A DNA stretch of 15,610 nt from an uncultured Collinsella sp. (GTDB lineage: Bacteria > Actinomycetota > Coriobacteriia > Coriobacteriales > Coriobacteriaceae): NCBI GenBank assembly GCA_902464965.1, contig CABQLI010000053.1, positions 1-15,610 on the forward strand, given 5' to 3'. Positions 1-7,682 of the stretch are shown in pieces (position 1 is the first letter of the stretch; the number at the start of each line of letters is the position of its first letter). A program made the translations under genes and the position numbers. The notes beneath the pieces were generated by a model. The model made no database searches. It was not told the DNA's origin and saw nothing but the letters and a program-made list of their open reading frames with translations.

Positions 1-55
1 AACCCTGGACCTTGGGATTAAGAGTCCCCTGCTCTACCAACTGAGCTAACGACCC
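1..55 (-). tRNA. tRNA-Lys (CUU anticodon), cut by the window edge
   Basis: This is the 5' part of a minus-strand lysine tRNA, holding the acceptor 5' strand, D arm, anticodon arm and start of the T arm. The anticodon loop reads CTCTTAA, so the anticodon is CUU. All 55 visible bases match the complete tRNA-Lys at 99-174, so this is a tandem duplicate. The 3' end lies outside the window. Confidence 0.93.
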
Positions 56-59
56 AAAG

Positions 60-85
60 CTAAAGTCCGTTGTGGCGGACTTTAG
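60..85. repeat. Perfect 10-bp inverted repeat in the spacer between the two tRNA-Lys copies
   Basis: CTAAAGTCCG (60-69) and CGGACTTTAG (76-85) are exact reverse complements around a 6-nt loop. The hairpin fills most of the 43-nt spacer between the two lysine tRNAs. No T tract follows it on the minus strand, so it looks more like a processing or spacer hairpin in the tRNA precursor than a strong terminator. That role is inferred. Confidence 0.7.
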
Positions 86-98
86 AGGAGATATCGTG

Positions 99-174
99 TG
101 GTGGGCCGTCAGGGGGTCGAACCCTGGACCTTGGGATTAAGAGTCCCCTGCTCTACCAACTGAGCTAACGACCC
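99..174 (-). tRNA. tRNA-Lys (CUU anticodon), complete
   Basis: Read on the minus strand, the acceptor stem GGGTCGT pairs with ACGGCCC (one G-U). The D arm GCTC/GAGC is intact and the anticodon loop CTCTTAA gives anticodon CUU. The T arm contains GGTTCGA, and the 3' end is A followed by a genome-encoded CCA (complement at 99-101). It lies 22 nt downstream of tRNA-His, so the cluster is probably one transcript, His-Lys-Lys. Confidence 0.95.
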
Positions 175-196
175 GATATCAACACGAAGCAAGAAC

Positions 197-274
197 TGGG
201 GTGGGTAAAGGGACTCGAACCCTCGACCTACGGGACCACAACCCGTCGCTCTAGCCAACTGAGCTACACCCACC
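197..274 (-). tRNA. tRNA-His (GUG anticodon), complete
   Basis: The anticodon loop is TTGTGGT, giving anticodon GUG. The acceptor 5' strand GTGGGTG pairs with TACCCAC. It is preceded by an extra encoded G that can pair with the C at position 73, the G(-1):C73 hallmark of bacterial tRNA-His. The 3' CCA is encoded (complement at 197-199). This is the promoter-proximal gene of the minus-strand tRNA cluster. Confidence 0.95.
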
Positions 275-300
275 GTGTCCTGTGCGCTTCGCGCTCGACT

Positions 301-329
301 ATTATTGCAAGGAACGCCACGCGATGCAA
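301..329 (-). promoter_or_regulatory. Sigma-70-type promoter of the tRNA-His/Lys cluster
   Basis: On the minus strand a -35 box TTGCAT (324-329) and a -10 box AATAAT (301-306) are separated by exactly 17 nt. Transcription would start near 294, about 20 nt before the mature tRNA-His. The gap to the aminotransferase gene is short, so this promoter lies back to back with that gene's control region. Confidence 0.65.
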
Positions 330-439
330 GCCCCAATTTTCAAGAATTTTGAAAAGAGTTTTTCGAGACCATTTCGAGCAAATCCCACCGGTTTCATAGG
401 AGTAAACTTGCCCCACTGCAAATGCTCGAAAGGACCGGC

Positions 440-1621
440 ATGAAAGAACTCTCCAACCGCACGGCAACGTTTACCGATTCCGTCATCCGCCGCATGACAC
501 GCATCTCCAATAAGTACGGCGCTGTCAATCTCTCGCAGGGCTTCCCCGACTTCGATCCCCCGGCGCAGCTGCTCGATAGCCTCAGCGCCATCGCCACCGA
601 CCCCAAGCCACTTTACCACCAGTACTCCATCACCTGGGGCTCCCAGGCCATGCGCGAGGCGCTTGCCGCCAAGCAGGAACATTTTATGGGCATGTCGGTA
701 AACCCCAACGAGAATATCGTAGTCACCTGCGGCTCCACCGAGGCCATGATGGCCGCCATGATGACGGTCACGAACCCCGGCGACAAGGTCGTCATCTTCT
801 CGCCGTTCTACGAGAACTACGGCGCCGACACGATCCTTTCGGGGGCCGAGCCCATCTACGTGCCGCTCAACCCGCCCACATTCGACTTCGATCGCGAGGT
901 CCTCGAGGCCGCCTTCCGCGATAACGATCCCAAGGCGATTGTCCTATGCAACCCGTCCAACCCCTGCGGCAAGGTCTTTACGCGCGAGGAGCTCACCTTT
1001 ATCGCCGACCTCTGCAAAAAGTACGACGCCTACTGCATCACCGACGAGGTATACGAGCACATCGTCTACGCGCCCCACGAGCACGTCTATATGGCCACGC
1101 TGCCCGGCATGTTCGAACGAACCATCAGTTGCAGCTCGCTGTCCAAGACGTACTCCATCACCGGCTGGCGCCTGGGCTACACCATCGCCCCTGCCGAGAT
1201 CACCGAGCGCATCAAGAAGGTCCACGACTTCCTCACCGTGGGTGCCGCCGCTCCCCTGCAGGAAGCCGTCGTCACCGCCCTCAACTTCAACGACAGCTAT
1301 TACGATGAGGTCCTTGACCTCTATACCGCCAAACGCGACCTGTTCTGCCAGGGACTCGACAGCATCGGTCTTGAGCATAACGTGCCGCAGGGCGCCTATT
1401 ACGTGATGATGGATATCTCGGAGTTTGGCTATGACAGCGACCTCGAATTCTGCGAGGACCTCGCGTCTAAAGTGGGTGTGGGCGCCGTGCCCGGCTCGAG
1501 CTTCTTCCGCGAGCCCGTCAACCATCTGATTCGCTTCCACTTTGCCAAGCGAGACGAAACGCTCAACGCCGCGCTGGAGAACCTCAAGTCGCTACGTGAT
1601 AAAATCAAGCCGCGCGGGTAA
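440..1621 (+). CDS. PLP-dependent class I/II aminotransferase
   Basis: A fold-type I aminotransferase of 393 residues, the usual family length. It should move an amino group between an amino acid and a 2-oxo acid in the cytoplasm. Visible family signatures are the NPSNPCG motif (N171, N174), ITDEVYEH with the pyridine-binding D202 and Y205, the SLSKTYSITGWRLGY motif with the Schiff-base lysine K236, and R365 in LIRFHF as the likely substrate carboxylate ligand. I chose ATG 440 because AAAGGA (429-434) lies 5 nt upstream; an in-frame ATG at 422 has no ribosome binding site. It resembles kynurenine/methionine/aspartate-type aminotransferases, but substrate cannot be assigned from sequence. It appears monocistronic, with its own terminator, and is divergent from the tRNA cluster. 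Confidence 0.93.
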   Translation: MKELSNRTATFTDSVIRRMTRISNKYGAVNLSQGFPDFDPPAQLLDSLSAIATDPKPLYHQYSITWGSQAMREALAAKQEHFMGMSVNPNENIVVTCGSTEAMMAAMMTVTNPGDKVVIFSPFYENYGADTILSGAEPIYVPLNPPTFDFDREVLEAAFRDNDPKAIVLCNPSNPCGKVFTREELTFIADLCKKYDAYCITDEVYEHIVYAPHEHVYMATLPGMFERTISCSSLSKTYSITGWRLGYTIAPAEITERIKKVHDFLTVGAAAPLQEAVVTALNFNDSYYDEVLDLYTAKRDLFCQGLDSIGLEHNVPQGAYYVMMDISEFGYDSDLEFCEDLASKVGVGAVPGSSFFREPVNHLIRFHFAKRDETLNAALENLKSLRDKIKPRG

Positions 1622-1646
1622 GGACGGCCCGGCAACTAAAGCAACC

Positions 1647-1690
1647 AAAGAAGCCCCTCATCGCCCGCCGCGTTGAAGGGCTTCTTTTTA
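1647..1690 (+). terminator. Rho-independent terminator after the aminotransferase
   Basis: AAAGAAGCCC (1647-1656) pairs with GGGCTTCTTT (1678-1687) across a 21-nt loop, and the right arm runs into a T-rich tail. It sits 25 nt after the stop codon. Confidence 0.8.
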
Positions 1691-1696
1691 TAGCGC

Positions 1697-1724
1697 TTTC
1701 TTAAATGGTTTAGAGCCCTATACT
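1697..1724 (+). promoter_or_regulatory. Possible promoter of the sugar kinase gene
   Basis: A good -10 box, TATACT (1719-1724), is present, but the -35 region 16 nt upstream (TTTCTT, 1697-1702) is weak. Transcription would start near 1731, giving a leader of about 30 nt. No operator-like dyad is evident. Confidence 0.4.
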
Positions 1725-1762
1725 TTAGTCACGGAGCAACTCGTCCCAGAGAGAGGAATACT

Positions 1763-2653
1763 ATGGCAGAACAGCAGCTTATCGGAGCGCTCGAGGCCGG
1801 CGGCACCAAGATGGTCTGCGCCACGGGCTATGCAGACGGTACGGTCCTGGAGCGTGAGCAGATCGCGACCACGACCCCGCAGGAGACCGTTGAGGCCGTC
1901 AATGCATGGTTTGCCGACAAGGGCATCGCCGCGCTGGGCATCGGCGCCTTTGGACCCACCGCAGTCAACCCTGCCTCGCCCCAATACGGCAAGATCCTGG
2001 AGACGCCCAAAACGGCATGGCGCTACTTCGACCTGCTGGGCACCATCCAAAACGAGCTCAATATTCCCTGCGGCTACGACACCGACGTCAACGTTGCCTG
2101 CTTGGGCGAGGTCACCTTTGGTTGCGCCCAGGGCCTCACGGACGTGGTCTACCTGACCATCGGCACCGGTGTGGGCGCCGGCGTGCTCTCGGGCGGTAAG
2201 CTCGTACACGGCATGATGCATCCCGAGGCCGGCCACATCCTGGTCACGCGCGACCCGCGCGACACCATCGGCGAGCATAGCGCCTGCCCCTTCCACGACA
2301 ACTGCCTCGAGGGCCTCATCGCAGGTCCCGGCGTTAAAAAGCGCTGGGATGGCAAGAGCGCCGGAGACATGGCCGATGACCCGGAGGCCATGGACCTGCT
2401 CGCAGGCTATCTGGCACAGGCGCTCATGACCTACACGCTGTGCTACGCGCCGCAAAAGATCATCATCGGCGGCGGTGTGGCCGACCACACCCCCATCGTG
2501 CCGCTCGCGCGCAAGAAGTGTGCCGAGATGCTCAACGGCTATATCGTCACGCCCGAGGTCAACGACATCGATAACTACATCGTCAACAACAGCCTCGAGG
2601 GCAAGCAGGGCATTATGGGCTGCCTGGCCCTGGGCGCACAGGCGCTTCAGTAG
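1763..2653 (+). CDS. ROK-family sugar kinase, fructokinase type
   Basis: A 296-residue ROK kinase that would phosphorylate a hexose, most likely fructose to fructose-6-phosphate, using ATP in the cytoplasm. The N-terminal phosphate-binding segment GALEAGGTK is at residues 8-16. GYDTDVNVACLGE carries the predicted catalytic base D108. A glycine-rich IGTGVGAGV follows. H158, C175, H178 and C181 fit the ROK zinc site; the CPFHDNC form with EAGHI upstream is typical of the ScrK/GmuE-like fructokinase branch rather than glucokinase or repressor ROK proteins. There is no N-terminal helix-turn-helix. The start is ATG 1763, with AGAGGA at 1752-1757. The gene stands alone with no sugar transporter beside it, so the substrate is inferred from family only. 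Confidence 0.9.
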   Translation: MAEQQLIGALEAGGTKMVCATGYADGTVLEREQIATTTPQETVEAVNAWFADKGIAALGIGAFGPTAVNPASPQYGKILETPKTAWRYFDLLGTIQNELNIPCGYDTDVNVACLGEVTFGCAQGLTDVVYLTIGTGVGAGVLSGGKLVHGMMHPEAGHILVTRDPRDTIGEHSACPFHDNCLEGLIAGPGVKKRWDGKSAGDMADDPEAMDLLAGYLAQALMTYTLCYAPQKIIIGGGVADHTPIVPLARKKCAEMLNGYIVTPEVNDIDNYIVNNSLEGKQGIMGCLALGAQALQ

Positions 2654-2736
2654 CAGACGCACCCACAGGGCGTGGCGCGCCCGGCAAATCCGACCTACGG
2701 AACGACGCCACCACGCCTCATATAAGCCCTCTAATA

Positions 2737-2781
2737 AAAAAGGCCGCCTAGGACCAAACATTCGTCCTAGGCGGCCTTTTT
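2737..2781. terminator. Strong bidirectional terminator between convergent genes
   Basis: A perfect 18-bp inverted repeat (2737-2754 and 2764-2781) has a 9-nt loop. Both ends are A5/T5 tracts, so each strand sees a GC-rich stem followed by T residues. It serves the kinase gene on the plus strand and the VanZ-family gene on the minus strand. The minus-strand gene's last five codons and its stop lie inside the structure. Confidence 0.93.
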
Positions 2782-3216
2782 GGCACATATGAGCGATCGT
2801 AGTAGATATCGGAGCACAACGCCCGTTGCCGCTCCACAGCAGTCGATCATCACATCGGTGATCATGCCGGCGCGTCCCGGCACAAAGAGCTGAATCGTCT
2901 CGTCGATCGAGGGAATCAGCAGCAGGAACACCGCCGTGGGCAGCAGCACGTCAAAGGTGCGCCGGCCCTCAAAATCAAAGGCGTGCGTTGCCAAGATGCC
3001 GAGCACCATATACTCGGTAAAATGCGCGCACTTGCGAACAACAAAGTTGGTCACCCATTCATATGGAAGTCCCACGCTGTGCAGGAAACCGCGGATAGCT
3101 TCCATGACCGTTAGGCTCAGCGAGCCCGACCCCGAGCCGGGAACCAGCGAATTGCCCCAGATCAAGAGCGCCATCAGGCAAGTCACGACCGCCCATTTTC
3201 GATTGATCTTAACCAT
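2767..3216 (-). CDS. VanZ-family membrane protein
   Basis: A 149-residue protein with about four hydrophobic segments (roughly 8-25, 64-80, 87-104 and 122-141). It shows the VanZ-like signatures RKCAHFTEY (61-69), DETIQLFVPGR (105-115) and DVMIDCCGAATG (121-132). Family founder VanZ gives low-level teicoplanin resistance, but most members have no known role, so resistance should not be assumed. The ATG at 3216 is 7 nt after the stop of the upstream gene. Its likely ribosome binding site GGAGG sits inside the last codons of that gene, which suggests translational coupling in a two-gene operon. The stop codon lies in the terminator stem. Confidence 0.88.
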   Translation of the reverse strand: MVKINRKWAVVTCLMALLIWGNSLVPGSGSGSLSLTVMEAIRGFLHSVGLPYEWVTNFVVRKCAHFTEYMVLGILATHAFDFEGRRTFDVLLPTAVFLLLIPSIDETIQLFVPGRAGMITDVMIDCCGAATGVVLRYLLRSLICAKKAA

Positions 3217-3223
3217 GCAGAAG

Positions 3224-4624
3224 TTATGCCTCCGCGCGGAGCGGCGCGAAGCTAGCGGTACCGCCCTCGATAACGCTCAGGTAGGCACGGCCCGTACGCT
3301 TGGCGGTAGAGGACTGCAGGCGCTCGATCTCTTCCTCGAGGATCTGATTGACGCGCTCGTGACGACGGTTTTCCATAATGCCGGCGGCAATAGCCTCGGC
3401 CCGCTCGATGCTCTCGCGCGAGATACGGGCAGTATCCTCGGGGAACACAGCGCTGTGACGGCCGACATAGGCGGGGGCAGCAGGCTGAGGGGCAGCGACG
3501 GGAGCGGGGGCTGCAACAGGAGCAGGCTCGTCAATCTCATCTAGAATCGCGGTGGCGGCGGCCCACATGTCCTCGTGGCCCGAGTAATCGGCCATGGGAA
3601 CATCAACCTCGAGCGAGGCGTCCGGAAGGTCGCCGGTGTCGATGCGATCTTGGGCATCAATCGATGCGGTGATGGCTGCAGGCTCATCGAGATCGTCGAG
3701 ATCGATGTCCGCGGCACCGGAGATGATAGGCATGCTGGCGAGGTTTGCGTTGTACGGCGCAGCCTCAGCCGCCTGCTGCTGGGCAGGAGCGCCCCACAGC
3801 GAGCTTTCGGCGGCACGGCGGGCGGCAACGGCCTCCTCGTCCGCGGCCATGGCTTCATCAATGTACGAATTGTCGGCAGAAGCGTTCGCGTCCGCCGAGG
3901 TAGCGTTGTAGGCGTTATTGGCTGCCGCGTTGGCCACAAGCGCCACGAAGGCTGCGGTGCTGCCCGCAGGGGCGGCATGAGAGCCCGAGACGGCGCGTGC
4001 GGCAGCGGCAATGTCATCGCGATTGTAAGAACCGGTCTTTCCACCGTTGGTGAGCTCGTCGATAGCGACCTGGTAAACGTCGCGTGAGCGCGTGGGATCG
4101 CAGCTGACTGGGGAATCGTCATCGAGCATGCTGTCAATCATAGACCACGCCTCGGCCTCATCCATGGCGTTAGCCGCGCGCGCGATGGTGGGAACGCCAT
4201 CGTCGGCGTGGCGGCGCTGGAACGCACCGGTCAGGCCGGAGAGAAATGCGGAAGAAGGCTGTGCGGCATTGGCCTGGTCGGCCGGGGGAGCAGGCTGAGG
4301 TGCCGCCCCCTGCTGCTGCGCGGGAATCGAGGCGGTCTTGAACTCGTTGTGGGTCCGACCAAACTGAGCGGCGCCGCCCACGGCATCGGGCTCAAACAAG
4401 CGGCCATCGTGCTCGGCACGATACTCGGAAATGCCCAGCGAGGCAGCGTAGATGCCCACACCCGCCACCGCACCCACGGCAAAGGGAACAGCGCCCGCGA
4501 CGACCGTCTCGTTCACCGACGAAAACGGCAGCGTGGCGGCATACATCACTACGGGAGCGGCAAGGCCGATTCCGCAGGAAAGTCCAGCAAGGACTGCTCG
4601 TTGTGTTGCATCAGAAGAAGCCAT
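3224..4624 (-). CDS. Uncharacterised two-TM protein with long Ala-rich acidic region
   Basis: I do not recognise this 466-residue protein. The N-terminus has two hydrophobic helices (about 11-31 and 41-64) joined by a short loop, with no signal-peptidase site. Residues about 80-395 are low-complexity, rich in Ala, Asp, Glu, Pro and Gln, and probably disordered. The last 65 or so residues are charged and predicted helical (segments such as RISRESIERAEAIAAGIMEN and ILEEEIERLQ), possibly a coiled coil, ending with a short hydrophobic stretch containing YLSVIEGG. I chose ATG 4624 because GGGGAG sits 5 nt upstream; a TTG nine codons earlier has no such site. It is first in an operon with the VanZ-family gene, so a membrane-anchored scaffold or envelope role is conceivable but speculative. 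Confidence 0.8.
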   Translation of the reverse strand: MASSDATQRAVLAGLSCGIGLAAPVVMYAATLPFSSVNETVVAGAVPFAVGAVAGVGIYAASLGISEYRAEHDGRLFEPDAVGGAAQFGRTHNEFKTASIPAQQQGAAPQPAPPADQANAAQPSSAFLSGLTGAFQRRHADDGVPTIARAANAMDEAEAWSMIDSMLDDDSPVSCDPTRSRDVYQVAIDELTNGGKTGSYNRDDIAAAARAVSGSHAAPAGSTAAFVALVANAAANNAYNATSADANASADNSYIDEAMAADEEAVAARRAAESSLWGAPAQQQAAEAAPYNANLASMPIISGAADIDLDDLDEPAAITASIDAQDRIDTGDLPDASLEVDVPMADYSGHEDMWAAATAILDEIDEPAPVAAPAPVAAPQPAAPAYVGRHSAVFPEDTARISRESIERAEAIAAGIMENRRHERVNQILEEEIERLQSSTAKRTGRAYLSVIEGGTASFAPLRAEA

Positions 4625-4760
4625 GAGCTCTCCCCATCTTCCAGCACCCAAATCGCATCATTCAGTTGGCTGCGCGAGAGAAGATGAAGCGGGGCTATGC
4701 CCCAAAGCAACGGTATATGGTTCGTTTCATCTGCGTTTTCCGTCGCGAAGCTTAACAGCT

Positions 4761-4789
4761 ATTATGCGAAACCCCCTTGGGGATTGCAA
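4761..4789 (-). promoter_or_regulatory. Promoter of the two-TM protein/VanZ operon
   Basis: On the minus strand, -35 TTGCAA (4784-4789) and -10 CATAAT (4761-4766) are separated by exactly 17 nt. Transcription would start near 4754, giving a leader of about 130 nt. That leader contains a small GGGGC/GCCCC hairpin near 4692-4704. No known riboswitch is recognisable. Confidence 0.6.
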
Positions 4790-4867
4790 GCGACGAAGCG
4801 GGATTGAAACGGGAAAATCGCTGCTTGCCGGTCGTGAGGTCAATAATCGTTGGCGAGCGGCTATACG

Positions 4868-4897
4868 AAAAGGGCCAGGATCTAAACCCCGGCCCTT
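4868..4897 (-). terminator. Rho-independent terminator after rho
   Basis: On the minus strand AAGGGCCGGG pairs with CCTGGCCCTT (one G-U) around an 8-nt loop and is followed by TT before a C. The T tract is short, so efficiency may be modest. It is about 40 nt beyond the rho stop codon. Confidence 0.7.
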
Positions 4898-4936
4898 CTG
4901 GCATGTCTATGGTTGTTGTCGCGTGCGGCGAGCGAC

Positions 4937-7555
4937 TTAGAACGTCTGCTCGTAATCGCTATGCTTTTTTGCCGAACGCACCAGGAATTCCTGGTTGGTA
5001 TTGGTGCCCTTGAGGCCCTTGATAAACGACGCGGCCGCGCGCTCGGTATTGTTCATGCCGACGAGGATACGACGCAGGCCAAAGACAAACGGGCGCATCT
5101 GCTCGTCGACCAGCAGGTCCTCGTTGCGCGTGCCCGAGGCAACGGGATCGATGGCCGGGAAGATACGGCGGTCGGCCAGGTCGCGGTCGAGCTTGAGCTC
5201 CATGTTGCCGGTACCCTTGAACTCCTCAAAGATGACCTCGTCCATCTTGGAGCCGGTATCGATGAGGGCGGAAGCCAAGATGGTGAGCGAGCCGCCGTTC
5301 TCGATGTTGCGGGCAGCGCCCAAGAAACGCTTGGGCGGATACAGGGCCGCCGAATCGACACCGCCCGACAGGATACGGCCCGAGGCGGGAGCGGCCAGGT
5401 TGTAGGCGCGGGCAAGGCGCGTAATGGAGTCGAGCACCACCACGACGTCGCCACCCAGCTCCACGATGCGTTTGGCACGCTCGATCACGAGCTCTGCCAC
5501 GCGAGTATGGTTGTCGGCGGGCATATCGAAGGTCGAGGCCACGACCTCGCCCTTGATGGAGCGCTGCATATCGGTGACCTCTTCGGGGCGCTCGTCGACG
5601 AGCAGACAGATGAGGTGCACCTCGGGATTGTTGATCGAGATAGACTGGCAGATCTTCTTGAGGATCGTGGTCTTGCCGGCCTTGGGCGGAGACACGATCA
5701 GGCCGCGCTGGCCCTTGCCGATCGGCGACACGATGTCGATGGCGCGACCGGTGATGGAATCCTTGCCGTGCTCCATACGCAGAGGCTCATTGGGATAGAC
5801 CGGGGTGAGATCGCCGAACTTGGGGCGATTACGAGCCTGCTCGGGATCAAGGCCGTTGACGGTCGTGATCTTGGCAAGGCCGGCGCGCTTGTCGCCGCCG
5901 CGCGAGGGACGAAGCGAGCCCTCGATCACATCACCCGTACGCAGGCGTGCGGAGCGGATGAGATATACGGGAACAAAGGCGTCGTCGCTGGACTTCATGT
6001 AGCCGTGGGCATGGATGATGCCGGAGCCGTCCGGGCGAATCTGCAGAATGCCCTTGATGTCACGGAAGCCCTCGGCCTTCGCAGCGGTGGTGTAGATTTC
6101 CTCGACGAGCTCGGCCTTCTTTTTGCCGGTCGTCTCGATCTCGAACTCCTTGGCCTTCTCGCGCAGCTCGGCGACCTTCATGGCCGCGAGTTCCTCGCGC
6201 GAAAGCGTAGGCTCGGTCGGGGCGGCGTTGCGCTCCTTATTACGCTGCTTGCGGTCGCGCTGACGGTTGCGGCGGTCGTTGTTGCGCTCGTCTTTGCGCT
6301 CGTTGCGCTCGTCGTTGCGCTTGTGCTGGCGACGGTTGGGGCGGGCGTTCTCGTCGGTCTCGGCGGTCGTGGCACCCTCGGCCGCCGGAGTTGCGGCGTC
6401 GGTGCCGGCCGGGACTTCGTTATCGGCCTTGGTATCGGCATCGGCATTGGGCTCAGCATCGGCCTGCTGCTCGACGGCCTTAGCCTTTGCAGACTTCTTG
6501 CGCGTACGCTTGGGCTTCTCGGCTACCGGCTGACCGGCGTTCTCGGCATCGGAAGCGGAGTCGACGGTTGCCTCGGCGATCTCGTTGCCAGAATCCTCGA
6601 ACGCGTCCTTTTTCGAACCCTTGGCCTTGGACGAGCGCTTAGCGGCCGTGCGACGGCTGCGACCGGGGCGAACATCGGCGGGCTCGCCCTCGGCGGGTGC
6701 GCCGGCCTCGGTGGCAGGGGCTCCCTGGGCAGGAGCGTCGGCGACGGGCGCGAGCGCGGCGGTCATCGCGGCGTCCTGAGCTGCGGCTGCTGCAGCGGCG
6801 GCGGCAGCCTTCTCGGCCTCGACGAAGGCCTTGGGCTTGCGGCCGCGACGGTGCGGGCGAAGAGCGGGATCGACAACGGGAACCTCGTTGGCCTCGGCAG
6901 GTGTTGCAGACTCAGAGGGCTGCGCACCCTCCCCTAGCGCAGAACGAGACGGAGCTTCACCGGACTCTTGAGCCGCCTGCTCAGCATCCTGCTGAGACTT
7001 GGCCGCACGACGACGCGTGCGCGGAGCCGGCTTCTCGGTCGGCTGCCCCGCGACAGGGGTCTCGGTGGCCGCAGGCGCCTCGGAGACGACCGGCGCTGCA
7101 AGCTCGGTCAGCGCCGCGGCCTCGCGCTCGGCAGCACGGCGACGGGCGCGTACAACCTGAGCCTCGCTGATTTGTGCCAGCGCACGGGCCTGCGCGACCT
7201 CATCGGAAATGGGGGCCGAGGCATCGGCGGCAACGGGCCGCTTCGCGCGCGTGGTGCGCGTCGTGCGACGCTTGGGCTTTGCAGCCTCCTCGCCGTCAGC
7301 GGCGAGCTTAGGCGCACGGCGTGTGCGCTTGGGCTTTACGGGCGCGGCGTCCTCTTCGGCCGCAGGGGCAACTCCCTCGCCAGCAGCAGGCGCGACCTTC
7401 TCAGCCGATGCGGGCGCAGGCGTCGAAGCGGCCTTGGAGGCCTCAGGAACCGAGGCCTGCACCGGCGCGGGCATCGCGACCTGGTCCGACGCAACCGGTG
7501 CAGCGGGAGCGGTTTGCGCCGTCGTTATTTCGTTTTCTTGCTGTTGATCAGACAC
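4937..7555 (-). CDS. rho: Transcription termination factor Rho with giant N-terminal extension
   Basis: An 872-residue Rho, the hexameric RNA helicase that ends transcription. The canonical protein starts near residue 452 (SREELAAMKVAELREKAKEF, the N-terminal helical domain). It continues with the cold-shock-like RNA-binding domain (about 500-580) and the ATPase core, with Walker A PPKAGKTT (K628) and Walker B VVVVLDS (D709). About 450 residues precede it, against almost none in E. coli Rho. They are Ala/Pro/Glu-rich with a poly-Ala run (about 249-258), repeated basic patches such as KPKRTR, an AT-hook-like RRGRKPK (about 235), and a dense Arg/Asn/Asp tract (about 410-443). Long basic insertions are known in actinobacterial Rho proteins. 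The start is GTG 7555; an in-frame TGA lies just upstream and the ribosome binding site is weak. Confidence 0.96.
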   Translation of the reverse strand: MSDQQQENEITTAQTAPAAPVASDQVAMPAPVQASVPEASKAASTPAPASAEKVAPAAGEGVAPAAEEDAAPVKPKRTRRAPKLAADGEEAAKPKRRTTRTTRAKRPVAADASAPISDEVAQARALAQISEAQVVRARRRAAEREAAALTELAAPVVSEAPAATETPVAGQPTEKPAPRTRRRAAKSQQDAEQAAQESGEAPSRSALGEGAQPSESATPAEANEVPVVDPALRPHRRGRKPKAFVEAEKAAAAAAAAAAQDAAMTAALAPVADAPAQGAPATEAGAPAEGEPADVRPGRSRRTAAKRSSKAKGSKKDAFEDSGNEIAEATVDSASDAENAGQPVAEKPKRTRKKSAKAKAVEQQADAEPNADADTKADNEVPAGTDAATPAAEGATTAETDENARPNRRQHKRNDERNERKDERNNDRRNRQRDRKQRNKERNAAPTEPTLSREELAAMKVAELREKAKEFEIETTGKKKAELVEEIYTTAAKAEGFRDIKGILQIRPDGSGIIHAHGYMKSSDDAFVPVYLIRSARLRTGDVIEGSLRPSRGGDKRAGLAKITTVNGLDPEQARNRPKFGDLTPVYPNEPLRMEHGKDSITGRAIDIVSPIGKGQRGLIVSPPKAGKTTILKKICQSISINNPEVHLICLLVDERPEEVTDMQRSIKGEVVASTFDMPADNHTRVAELVIERAKRIVELGGDVVVVLDSITRLARAYNLAAPASGRILSGGVDSAALYPPKRFLGAARNIENGGSLTILASALIDTGSKMDEVIFEEFKGTGNMELKLDRDLADRRIFPAIDPVASGTRNEDLLVDEQMRPFVFGLRRILVGMNNTERAAASFIKGLKGTNTNQEFLVRSAKKHSDYEQTF

Positions 7556-7580
7556 AGTGTTTGCTCAACTTTCTTTTCAA

Positions 7581-7619
7581 GCCCTGTGATCACATGCTCC
7601 CTGCATATACCTTCAGGGC
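7581..7619 (-). promoter_or_regulatory. Possible alternative-hairpin leader upstream of rho
   Basis: In the predicted rho leader, GCCCTG (complement of 7614-7619) can pair either with nearby CAGGG (complement of 7599-7603) or with a second CAGGGC (complement of 7581-7586). The second option encloses the first, so the two stems exclude each other. A perfect 10-bp palindrome TGTGATCACA (7585-7594) overlaps the far arm. E. coli rho is autoregulated by attenuation in its leader, but whether this structure does so is inference. Confidence 0.35.
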
Positions 7620-7682
7620 GGCTAAACAGTCTAGCTCCGCACAAAAACGACGGACATCATTGATCTGTATCGAGATGATTGC

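Noticed and set aside
330..421. Promoter for the aminotransferase gene
   Set aside because: Several TTGAAA-like and TAAACT-like boxes exist, but no pair has good spacing, so none was listed.
1718..2788. 356-codon minus-strand open frame opposite the sugar kinase
   Set aside because: It covers the ROK kinase and runs through both flanking non-coding regions and a terminator. No family features.
2767..3216. VanZ-family gene as a glycopeptide resistance determinant
   Set aside because: No vanR/S/H/A/X genes nearby. Family membership alone does not indicate resistance.
4913..6937. 674-codon plus-strand open frame opposite rho
   Set aside because: It is antisense to the clearly recognisable Rho ATPase and RNA-binding domains. 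High-GC codon bias keeps the opposite frame open, and the product is low-complexity with no motif.
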